8,583 nucleotides of DNA from assembly GCA_005881235.1 (NCBI GenBank), contig VBEQ01000217.1, positions 1 through 8,583 of the forward strand, written 5' to 3'. Numbering within the stretch: the stretch's first letter is position 1; the number at the start of each line of letters is the position of its first letter. Source of the DNA: Chloroflexota bacterium (GTDB lineage Bacteria; Chloroflexota; Dormibacteria; CF-121). The position numbers and the translations under genes were made by a program. The notes beneath the pieces are model-generated. The model did not search any database. It was not told where the DNA came from and worked only from the letters and a program-made list of their open reading frames with translations. Shown piece after piece: positions 1 to 6,053 of the stretch.

Positions 1-1395
1 GAATACGCGCTGCGGCCGGATGGCACGACCGCCTGGACGCAGTATCTCGGACGCACCAAGAACTGCTTCATCGCCGACGCCGTCTCCACCACGACGGCGG
101 GCACCGTCGCCGGCATCGTTTCCACCGGCGCCGTCGCGACGCAGCGCGTCCTGGGCCGGACGCGGTCGGTGCTCTACGTCGGCGGCGGCGGCAACCTGGA
201 CGCGGCCGGCAATCCGGTCACGGGCTCCGCGGAGATGATCGCGCTCGATGCGCTCAGCGGCGACATCCTCTGGCGCAGCCCGCTCGGCGCATCGCCCAAC
301 CATCTGATCTGGAGCTCGCCCGCCGTCTACGGCGGGAGCGTCTATGTCGGTGTGTCGTCCTTCGACGACTGCCCCCTGGTGCAGGGCAAGCTGGTCAAGC
401 TCGATGCCTCGACCGGCGCCCTGCAGGCGACCTTCAACACGGTGCCGACCGGCTGCGAGGGCGCCAGCATCTGGGGCTCGCCCACGATCGACGCCGCGGC
501 CGGCACGGTCTACGTCGCCACCGGGAATAGTCGCCCCTGCTCCATCTTCGGCCCGCAGCTGGGACGGTATCCCCACACCAAGCGTGGCGCCATCCTTCTC
601 GGCCTCGCCCTGCTCGCCGTCCTGGTCGCGGTGATCTGGCCGCGCGGCTGGCTGCGGATCGGCTTCTGGCTGAGCGTGTGCGGCGCCCTGAGCGCGGCCG
701 CCCTCGGCGCCTACCTGATGGTCGGACCGACGGTGTCGATGAACCGCCCCTACTCGGTGAGCCTCGTCCAGCTCGACGCGCAGGACCTCCAGGTCAAGGC
801 CTCGTGGAAGGTCCCGGCGACGGACGCGGGCGACTACGACTTCGGCTCCACGCCCACCCTCTTTTCCGGCACCGTCACGCCGGGCGGGAAACAGCGCCAG
901 TTGCTGGGGCTCCCCAATAAGAATGGCAACTACTACGTCTTCGATCGCGCCCAGGTCGCCGCGGGTCCGGTGGCGACCATCCGGCTGGCGTCCGCCAACC
1001 GCACCGACCCCACCAAGGGGAATGGCAGCGTCGCACCCAGCGCCTTCGACGGCCAAACCCTCTACGTCGCGGGCGGCGGAACGGAGATCAAGGGCCTCCA
1101 TGTTCCGGGCAGCGTCTCCGCCTTCGATCCCAACAATCTGTCCACCCCGATCTGGCAGTTCGCGGCGGCCGGGCCGGTGCTGGGCGCCATCAGCACCGCG
1201 CCGGGCCTGGTGGTGATCGGGAATGGCCCCTTCACGACGCTCCTCTCGAGCGTCGACGGGACCCCCCTCTTCCAGGCGCCGGTCTCAAATCCCAGGGCCG
1301 CCGTCATCTTCGGGGCGGCCACCATCGCCGGCGGCCGGGTCTACCAGGGCGATACCTCCGGCCATCTCTATGCCTATGGTCTCCATGGCCGCTAG
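1..1395 (+). CDS. PQQ-type beta-propeller protein with internal membrane hairpin (5' partial)
   Basis: The reading frame is open from base 1 (EYALRPDG...) to TAG at 1393-1395, giving 464 codons. The start lies upstream: aligned with the next gene, about the first 100 residues are missing. The sequence shows PQQ/quinoprotein-type propeller repeats: YVGGGG, IALDALSGDILW, SVYVGVS, SIWGSPTID followed by VYVATGN, and DYDFGSTPTLF near 832-864. These resemble polyvinyl-alcohol-dehydrogenase-like propellers. Codons 586-726 interrupt the propeller with two hydrophobic segments, GAILLGLALLAVLVAVIW and FWLSVCGALSAAALGAYLMVG, joined by a short basic loop. Four cysteines (codons at 64, 370, 454 and 538) match those of the downstream paralogue. 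No CxxCH haem motif or adjacent Cys-Cys pair is visible, so PQQ-dependent catalysis is doubtful. A structural, BamB-like or ligand-binding role outside the membrane is inferred. The fold is fairly sure, the function unknown. Confidence 0.85.
   Translation, partial: EYALRPDGTTAWTQYLGRTKNCFIADAVSTTTAGTVAGIVSTGAVATQRVLGRTRSVLYVGGGGNLDAAGNPVTGSAEMIALDALSGDILWRSPLGASPNHLIWSSPAVYGGSVYVGVSSFDDCPLVQGKLVKLDASTGALQATFNTVPTGCEGASIWGSPTIDAAAGTVYVATGNSRPCSIFGPQLGRYPHTKRGAILLGLALLAVLVAVIWPRGWLRIGFWLSVCGALSAAALGAYLMVGPTVSMNRPYSVSLVQLDAQDLQVKASWKVPATDAGDYDFGSTPTLFSGTVTPGGKQRQLLGLPNKNGNYYVFDRAQVAAGPVATIRLASANRTDPTKGNGSVAPSAFDGQTLYVAGGGTEIKGLHVPGSVSAFDPNNLSTPIWQFAAAGPVLGAISTAPGLVVIGNGPFTTLLSSVDGTPLFQAPVSNPRAAVIFGAATIAGGRVYQGDTSGHLYAYGLHGR
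586..726 (+). other. Predicted transmembrane hairpin inside the first propeller
   Basis: Two runs of about 19-21 hydrophobic residues are separated by a short loop with arginines (WPRGWLRIG). They sit between the VYVATGN blade and the DYDFGSTP blade. The first is preceded by HTKR. The reading frame and propeller motifs continue cleanly on both sides, so this is an in-frame insertion and not a frameshift product. The placement is by eye and has not been computed. Confidence 0.7.
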
Positions 1396-3064
1396 CGCGA
1401 ACCGCCGGCGCGTCACCGCGCGGCGGTGGATCCTGGGGCTCGCCGGCGCCGGCCTCGCGCTGGCGGCCGCCACCGCGCCCGCCTCGGCGAACGGCGCGGA
1501 CTGGCCAAAGTACCTGCACGACAACGGCGGCAGCGGCTACGCGGCCGACGGCGGGCTGACGCCGGCCGGCGCGGCCACCCTGCACGCCCTGCCGGGATGG
1601 CCGGTGAAGCTGGGTGGCACGATCTCGACCCAGCCGCTGCTGGCCAACAACCTTATCTATGTCGGAGCGTGGGACGGCTATGAGTACGCGCTGACGCCCT
1701 CGGGCGCGATCCAGTGGAAGCGGTTCCTCGGCATCACGACCAAGGGAAAAGCCTGCCAGTATCCCATCGGTCTGGCCGGCACCGCGGTGGTCGCCCGGGC
1801 CACGGTGAACGCGAGCGAGCGCTCGGTCCTCTATGTCGGGGGTGGCGGCAACGTGGATGCCGCGGGAACGATGGTCGCCGGTGGCAGTGCGCAGCTGTTT
1901 GCGCTGGATGCCCTCACCGGCCGCGTGCTCTGGCACACGTCGCTCGGAGCCTCACCCGACCACTTCATCTGGAGCTCGCCGGCGTTCTACCGGGGCTCCG
2001 TCTATGTCGGCGTCTCCGCCTTTGCCGACTGCCCGCTGATCCAGGGTCAGCTGGTGCAGGTCGACGCCGCCAGCGGCCACCTTCAGCACAGCTTCGACGT
2101 CGTGCCGAGCGGCTGCTCGGGCGGGAGCGTCTGGGGCTCGCCCACCATCGATGAAGCCGGCGGCAGCGTCTACATCGCGACCGGCAACGGCGCGCCCTGC
2201 TCCGTCTTTGGCTCCCAGCTGGGCTCGCTCGTCCGGCCGAAGCGTGCCGCGGCGACCGGTGCGCTCGCCCTGCTCGGCCTGATGCTGGCCGGCTTTGCCT
2301 GGCCCCGTCCGTCGATTCGCGGTCTCTTCTGGACCGGGCTTGGCGTCGCCGTCGCCGGCGTCGCCGCAACCAGCCTGCTGCTGGTGGGTCCCCAGGTCCA
2401 GCGCGGCGAGCCCTACGCGCAGGCCATCGTCAAGCTGAGCGCCGCGGACCTGCATCCCCAGGGCCAGTGGCAGGTGCCCGCGGCGGAAGCGACCGGGGAC
2501 AGTGACTTCGGCTCCACCCCCACGCTCTTTTGGGGGACGGTGACGCCCGGCGGCGCCTCGCGCGCCCTGGTCGGCGTGGCCAACAAGAACGGCCTCTACT
2601 ACGTCTTCGATCGCGTCAACGTCGCCGGCGGACCGGTCGCACGGTTGCGCATCGCCCAGGGCGGCAACCCTCCGACCAGCGGCAACGGCAGCATCTCGCC
2701 CAGCGCCTTCGATGGCGCGCGACTCTACGTCGGCGGCGGTCGGCTGTCGATCAATGGGGCGCTGGCGCCGGGGACCCTGTCGGCGTACGACCCGAACGAC
2801 ATGAGCACGCCGCGCTGGCGCATCGGCATCGCCAGCGGGCCCGTTCTCGCCGCCGTGAGCGCCGTCCCCGGCCTGGTCTTCGTGAGCGCCGGCTCGTCGA
2901 TCACGGTGCTCGACTCCACCAGCGGGCGAACCGTTTTCCAGACTCACGCGGCCGGCGGGAGCGCTGGCCGCCCAGCGATCTTCTATGGCGCCGCCACCGT
3001 CGCCGGTGGCGTGCTCTACGAAGGCGACACCAACGGCAACCTGTACGCCCTGACGGCCCATTAA
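1385..3064 (+). CDS. Exported PQQ-type beta-propeller protein with internal membrane hairpin
   Basis: 559 residues. ATG 1385 is chosen because it begins a typical signal peptide. It overlaps the previous stop by 11 bases. ATG 1376 is the alternative, and neither has a clear Shine-Dalgarno, so translation is probably coupled. Residues 1-35 form a basic region (RRR, then ARRWILG, weakly Tat-like), a hydrophobic core and an APASA cleavage site. Mature protein begins near DWPKYLHDNGGSGYA, the usual opening of quinoprotein-like propellers. Propeller strands follow: YVGAWDG, YVGGGG, LFALDALTGRVLW, SVWGSPTID, VYIATGN, DFGSTPTLF (D374) and KNGLYYVFD. The last blade ends EGDTNGNLYAL. Residues 288-335 carry two hydrophobic segments as in the upstream copy. 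Cysteines 124, 216, 244 and 272 are shared with it. There is no CxxCH. It is a close tandem paralogue of the first gene and lies directly before polysaccharide assembly genes. A structural or binding role at the cell surface is inferred; enzymatic activity is possible but unsupported. Confidence 0.87.
   Translation: MAASANRRRVTARRWILGLAGAGLALAAATAPASANGADWPKYLHDNGGSGYAADGGLTPAGAATLHALPGWPVKLGGTISTQPLLANNLIYVGAWDGYEYALTPSGAIQWKRFLGITTKGKACQYPIGLAGTAVVARATVNASERSVLYVGGGGNVDAAGTMVAGGSAQLFALDALTGRVLWHTSLGASPDHFIWSSPAFYRGSVYVGVSAFADCPLIQGQLVQVDAASGHLQHSFDVVPSGCSGGSVWGSPTIDEAGGSVYIATGNGAPCSVFGSQLGSLVRPKRAAATGALALLGLMLAGFAWPRPSIRGLFWTGLGVAVAGVAATSLLLVGPQVQRGEPYAQAIVKLSAADLHPQGQWQVPAAEATGDSDFGSTPTLFWGTVTPGGASRALVGVANKNGLYYVFDRVNVAGGPVARLRIAQGGNPPTSGNGSISPSAFDGARLYVGGGRLSINGALAPGTLSAYDPNDMSTPRWRIGIASGPVLAAVSAVPGLVFVSAGSSITVLDSTSGRTVFQTHAAGGSAGRPAIFYGAATVAGGVLYEGDTNGNLYALTAH
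2246..2389 (+). other. Predicted transmembrane hairpin inside the second propeller
   Basis: Residues about 288-306 (AAATGALALLGLMLAGFAW) and 315-335 (FWTGLGVAVAGVAATSLLLVG) are hydrophobic. A short loop, PRPSIRGL, with two arginines joins them. The hairpin occupies the same place as in the upstream paralogue, although the two hairpin sequences have diverged more than the flanking blades. That suggests hydrophobicity is conserved and the exact sequence is not. By the positive-inside rule the short loop would be cytoplasmic, leaving both propeller halves outside, but RPKR before the first segment is also basic. Confidence 0.7.
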
Positions 3065-3074
3065 GCGTGATGAC

Positions 3075-3080
3075 AAGGAG
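3075..3080 (+). promoter_or_regulatory. Ribosome binding site for the Wzz-like gene
   Basis: AAGGAG lies 9 bases before ATG 3090, in the 25-base gap after the second propeller gene. It fixes the start. Nothing resembling a promoter fits in this gap. Confidence 0.8.
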
Positions 3081-3089
3081 AGCAAAACC

Positions 3090-3986
3090 ATGACGCCGGT
3101 GACCTTTTGGCAGGCGCTTCGGCGCCGCGCGTGGATTGCCGTCCTCTGCACGGCGATCGCGGCGGCCGCCATGGGGGCGATCACGCTGCGCAGCCAACCC
3201 CGCTACACGGCGACCGCCACCGTGATCGCCAAGAATCCGCAAAATGCCACCGACCGCCCGCTCAGCTTCCCCGAGATCGCGACCTCGAACACGGTGGCGA
3301 TCCGGGCCATCAGGGCGGCCCACGTCGAGGAGTCGGTGGACCAGCTCGAGGCGTCCTTGAGCGTGGTCTCCGGCAAGAGCGACATCTACCAGCTCGCGAT
3401 TCGTGACCTCGATCCGGCACGCGCCACGGCGCTGGCCAACGCGGTCGCCACCGAGGCGACCGCCTACTACCAGGAACTGGCGGGGGGCGACACCGTCTCC
3501 ATCCAGGCCACCATCGACCAGGACCGCGCCGACCTCAACAAGCGATACCTGGATGCCTCGCAGGCCCTGCTCGCCTTCGACCAGGAGCATCCCCAGGCAG
3601 CCGGCGCGAAAGGCGCCGATCCGGCGCTGGGGGCGCGGCGGCTGGCCCTCCAGTTGGCGCAGCAGGCTGCCGCCAACGCCGTCCTCAACTTCGAGGCCGG
3701 GATTACCCAGGGGAAGCTCGCGCAGATCACCACCATCCGCAACTTCGAGGCCCACGTCCTCGACCGGGCGGCGCCCATCCGCAGTGGTGGGACAAAGCTG
3801 GTGCTGCTCGCCTACGCGGCCGGGCTCGGGCTGCTGCTCGGCGTGGTGCTGGTCTTTATGCTCGAGTACTTCCGGCGATCGATCACCCGGCCGCAAGACG
3901 CAGAGGCGTACCTGGGCGCGCCGGTGGTGGGCGTGATCCCACGGGGGAACGCCGCCGCCATGCGCCGCCCGGCGGGAGCGCCCTGA
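3090..3986 (+). CDS. Wzz/CpsC-type chain-length determinant (polysaccharide co-polymerase)
   Basis: 298 residues. It has the classic co-polymerase layout: a short cytoplasmic N-terminus (MTPVTFWQALRRR), membrane segment 1 at about 14-33, an extracytoplasmic domain, and membrane segment 2 at about 236-258. The RYTATATVIA strand at 39-47 is typical of the Wzz domain. The helical part at about 135-215 is rich in Ala, Gln and Leu and probably forms a coiled coil. VLDRAAPIRSGGTK before segment 2 corresponds to the family's A/P-rich junction. After segment 2 comes a cytoplasmic tail with DAEAYLGAPVVGVIP, the motif seen where these proteins meet their kinase. The tail carries no kinase domain; the kinase is the next gene, as in the CpsC/CpsD or CapA/CapB split arrangement. 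Together they are expected to set polymer length and drive export. The TGA overlaps the next ATG by one base (TGATG), so the pair should be translated together. Confidence 0.9.
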   Translation: MTPVTFWQALRRRAWIAVLCTAIAAAAMGAITLRSQPRYTATATVIAKNPQNATDRPLSFPEIATSNTVAIRAIRAAHVEESVDQLEASLSVVSGKSDIYQLAIRDLDPARATALANAVATEATAYYQELAGGDTVSIQATIDQDRADLNKRYLDASQALLAFDQEHPQAAGAKGADPALGARRLALQLAQQAAANAVLNFEAGITQGKLAQITTIRNFEAHVLDRAAPIRSGGTKLVLLAYAAGLGLLLGVVLVFMLEYFRRSITRPQDAEAYLGAPVVGVIPRGNAAAMRRPAGAP

Positions 3987-4732
3987 TGCCGCGGGATTCC
4001 TCGATGGTCCTCTCCGACGCCACGCTGCAGACGCCCTTCGCCGAGGCTTATCGCGGCCTGCGGGCGAACATCAACTTCGCTGCGATCGGGGTGGGCGTCC
4101 GATCCATCCTGGTCACCAGCGGGGCGTCGGGCGAAGGCAAGAGCACCACCGTCGCCAACCTGGCCATCTTGCTCGCGCACGCCGGCCGCCGCGTCATCGT
4201 GGTCGATGCCGACTTCCGCCGGCCGCGGCTGCATCGATTGTTCACCACCAACGGGCACCTCCCGCACCCCCAGGGTGTCGACGCCTTCTGGCACCGATCG
4301 GAGGAGGGCCGCCCGAGCGCCGGCCTTTCCGGCTTGATCGCGGGGACGGCGACCTTCGCGGAGGTGGCGGCGCCGGTCGAGGGCTGCGACAACATGTGGC
4401 TGATCCCCGCCGGTGTCATTCCCTCCAATCCATCCGAGCTGCTCGGCTCGCCGCAGACGCGCGCCCTGATCCTCGACCTGCGCGACCGCGCCGACGTGGT
4501 CCTGCTGGACAGCCCGCCCTGCGCGCTCTATGCCGACGCGCTGGAGTTGACGAAAGCCACCGACGGCATCCTCTACGTGCTGAAGTCCGGGCCCCAGGGC
4601 CTCGTCGACCACGTGCGCATCGTCAGGCAGTTGCAGCAGGGGAGCGCGCGCCTCCTCGGGATCGTGATGAACCAGGCGGAGACCGGCGCCGGCCGCTACG
4701 GCGGCTACCGCGGAGGCGGACCCGTTGCCTGA
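3986..4732 (+). CDS. CpsD/CapB-type bacterial tyrosine kinase (BY-kinase)
   Basis: 248 residues. The ATG shares a base with the previous stop, and GGGAG at 3974-3978 lies 7 bases upstream. EAYRGLRANI at 20-29 is the BY-kinase N-terminal signature that contacts the neighbouring subunit. The Walker A motif is SGASGEGKST (46-54, K52), Walker A' is VIVVDADFRRPR (70-81, D74 and D76), and Walker B is VVLLDSPP (171-178). IPSNPSELL at 145-153 matches the family's NPSELL motif. It should autophosphorylate and phosphorylate partners in exchange with the adjacent Wzz-like activator, regulating polysaccharide polymerisation. Two oddities: residues about 89-113 (from NGHLPHPQG to RPSAG) extend the loop after Walker A' compared with typical relatives, and the C-terminal tyrosine cluster is reduced to two tyrosines, Y238 and Y241, in a Gly-rich tail. 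The related ParA/MinD ATPases are unlikely because of EAYR and NPSELL. Confidence 0.92.
   Translation: MPRDSSMVLSDATLQTPFAEAYRGLRANINFAAIGVGVRSILVTSGASGEGKSTTVANLAILLAHAGRRVIVVDADFRRPRLHRLFTTNGHLPHPQGVDAFWHRSEEGRPSAGLSGLIAGTATFAEVAAPVEGCDNMWLIPAGVIPSNPSELLGSPQTRALILDLRDRADVVLLDSPPCALYADALELTKATDGILYVLKSGPQGLVDHVRIVRQLQQGSARLLGIVMNQAETGAGRYGGYRGGGPVA
4712..4716 (+). promoter_or_regulatory. Ribosome binding site supporting a TTG start
   Basis: GGAGG lies 8 bases before TTG 4725, inside the codons for the kinase's Gly-rich tail. It is the reason to place the polymerase start at this TTG. The same bases therefore encode the kinase C-terminus and recruit ribosomes for the next gene. Confidence 0.75.
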
Positions 4733-6053
4733 CCAGGCCGTGACCCTAAGGGCGGCCGCCTGGCCGCCGCCGGCGTCCGCGACACGCGCCGGGCTCAGGC
4801 GTGAAATCCCTCTCCAGGCGATCGTGGTGCCGCTGCTCGTCCTCTCCATGCTTCCCCTTCCCCTGGTCACGATCCGGTCGGCGGGCTTCGGCTTCGGGAC
4901 GCTGGCGGCGCCGCTCTTTTTGGCGATCGGCGTGGCGCTCGCCCGGCGGCGGCTTGGCACCGTCGAGATTCCCTACGTCTGGCTCTTTGTGGCCTTGATG
5001 ACGGTGGCGGCCATCTCCGTCGTCAACAGCTGGCTGTTCTGGGATCCCAATGTCGGCACGTCGATGGAACGCGGGTCCGGTCACCGCTGGATCGGCTACC
5101 AGGTGACGGCCCTCTATTTCCTCGCCACCCCCTTCCTGGCCTTCGCCGCCGGCGCGGTGTATGCGCAGCTCGAACGGATCAGCAGCCTGTACCTGGGTGT
5201 CGTGATCAGTGTCACCGCCACCACCGTGGTCGGGCTCTGGACCTGGTGGCACAACCCGGTCAACCCCATCGATGTCTACCTCAAGGGCGCCCGCCCCAAC
5301 ATCAACCCCGATGCGACGCTCTTTTTGATCGCGCTGTCGTCCAGCGTCCTGGTCTGGCAGCACCGGCGCTGGCGGCTGTGGCTGCCGGCCCTGCTCCTGC
5401 TGCTGATGGGACTGACCGCCGCCTATCTCTCCTATGCGCTCAACGCCTGGCTCGGTGCCCTGGGCGCGATCACGGTGCTGATCTGGTCGCGCTGGAGGGG
5501 TAAAGGCCTGCTCGCCTGGGCGATCGGCCTGGGCGTGGCGGCGCTGGCCGTCCAGCAAACCATCGGGACCATCGTCTCCCAGCGGCTCGCCGGCAACGAC
5601 GTCGACCGTATCGGGCTCTGGCACAGTGCCCTGATCGTCTGGTCCAAGAGCCCGGTCATCGGCGTCGGGCCCGGCAACCTGGTCGGCTACATGGAGCGCT
5701 TCAGCGTCTTCTCCATGACGCTCGTGCTCCAGGGTTACCAGCAGGCGCACAATATCTTCCTCGAGCTCCTGGCGGAGCTGGGCGTGGTCGGGCTGGCGCT
5801 CTTCCTGCTCTTCCTCGGCATCGTGATCTGGCGGCTGGCGCGTCGCGTCCCCAAGGAGAGCACGGCGGCGCAGCACATCCAGGCAACCGGCCTGTCGATG
5901 CTCGTCGGCAGCGCCTTGATGGCGGTGGTCGGCAGCGGCCTCGTTCCCACCATCGCCTCGGCCGGCTGGGAGGGCATCCCGCCGGTGGTCGTCTGCTGGT
6001 TCTTCGCCGGTGCCGCGCTGGCGATGACGCTGCCGCGGAGGGCCACTCCTTGA
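4725..6053 (+). CDS. O-antigen polymerase/ligase-type membrane protein (Wzy/WaaL family)
   Basis: 442 residues from TTG 4725, overlapping the kinase stop by 8 bases. There are roughly ten hydrophobic segments, starting near 30-50, 57-73 and 83-105, and ending with pairs near 350-370, 388-410 and 418-436. The larger extracytoplasmic loop at about 280-340 contains RIGLWHSALIVWSKSPVIGV (295-314) followed by GPGN, then QQAHNIFLELLAELGVVGL (339-357). This is the Wzy_C pattern, including the H-N pair (H342, N343) before the penultimate helices. The family transfers lipid-linked glycan chains, either polymerising repeat units (Wzy) or ligating them to an acceptor (WaaL). The Wzz/kinase pair upstream favours polymerase. 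A second charged loop at about 174-196 (HNPVNPIDVYLKGARPNINP) could help bind substrate. Family assignment is firm; polymerase versus ligase is inferred from context. Confidence 0.88.
   Translation: MPDQAVTLRAAAWPPPASATRAGLRREIPLQAIVVPLLVLSMLPLPLVTIRSAGFGFGTLAAPLFLAIGVALARRRLGTVEIPYVWLFVALMTVAAISVVNSWLFWDPNVGTSMERGSGHRWIGYQVTALYFLATPFLAFAAGAVYAQLERISSLYLGVVISVTATTVVGLWTWWHNPVNPIDVYLKGARPNINPDATLFLIALSSSVLVWQHRRWRLWLPALLLLLMGLTAAYLSYALNAWLGALGAITVLIWSRWRGKGLLAWAIGLGVAALAVQQTIGTIVSQRLAGNDVDRIGLWHSALIVWSKSPVIGVGPGNLVGYMERFSVFSMTLVLQGYQQAHNIFLELLAELGVVGLALFLLFLGIVIWRLARRVPKESTAAQHIQATGLSMLVGSALMAVVGSGLVPTIASAGWEGIPPVVVCWFFAGAALAMTLPRRATP
6037..6042 (+). promoter_or_regulatory. Ribosome binding site supporting a TTG start
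   Basis: GGAGGG lies 7 bases before TTG 6050, inside the last codons of the polymerase gene. The TTG overlaps that gene's TGA (TTGA, 4-base overlap), which implies coupled translation. There is no better ATG before the conserved first beta strand. Confidence 0.75.

Larger units (their letters stand above)
1..3064 (+). repeat. Tandem gene duplication (two diverged propeller paralogues)
   Basis: Bases 1-1395 are homologous along their whole length to about 1682-3064. Order of motifs, the hairpin and the cysteines are all conserved. The longest exact DNA match I noticed is 20 bases, 930-949 against 2596-2615, and several shorter identical blocks encode WSSP, WGSPTID and FGSTPT. The copies are well diverged, so the duplication is old. 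Further copies could lie upstream of the window. Confidence 0.85.

Noticed and set aside
586..726. Hydrophobic stretch of the first propeller gene as a frameshift or assembly artefact, or two genes joined
   Set aside because: The same in-frame hydrophobic pair is present at the equivalent place in the second paralogue, with propeller motifs continuing on both sides.
1223..1384. Upstream extension of the second propeller gene to the ATG at 1223
   Set aside because: The extra residues are Ser/Pro/Arg-rich shadow sequence of the first gene's end. The signal peptide begins properly at 1385 (or 1376).
1..3064. PQQ-dependent alcohol or polyvinyl-alcohol dehydrogenases
   Set aside because: The propeller motifs are similar, but no CxxCH haem site or vicinal Cys-Cys is visible, and the neighbours concern polysaccharide assembly. 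Only the fold is claimed.
3070..3093. Seven-codon mini-ORF whose TGA overlaps the Wzz-like gene's ATG (ATGA)
   Set aside because: It could be a coupling leader, but it has no ribosome binding site of its own and consists mostly of the Shine-Dalgarno of the next gene. Chance is the simpler explanation.
1952..3184. Long minus-strand open frame (about 410 codons) opposite the second propeller gene
   Set aside because: It is a by-product of GC-rich third positions in the sense gene. The translation is Arg/Gly/Ala/Asp-rich with no domain, while the + strand frame has a signal peptide and propeller motifs.
2901..5876. Minus-strand open frames opposite the Wzz, kinase and polymerase genes (2901-3896, 3812-4960, 4746-5876)
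   Set aside because: All lie antisense to well-recognised genes and have low-complexity charged translations. They have no motifs and no ribosome binding site of note.
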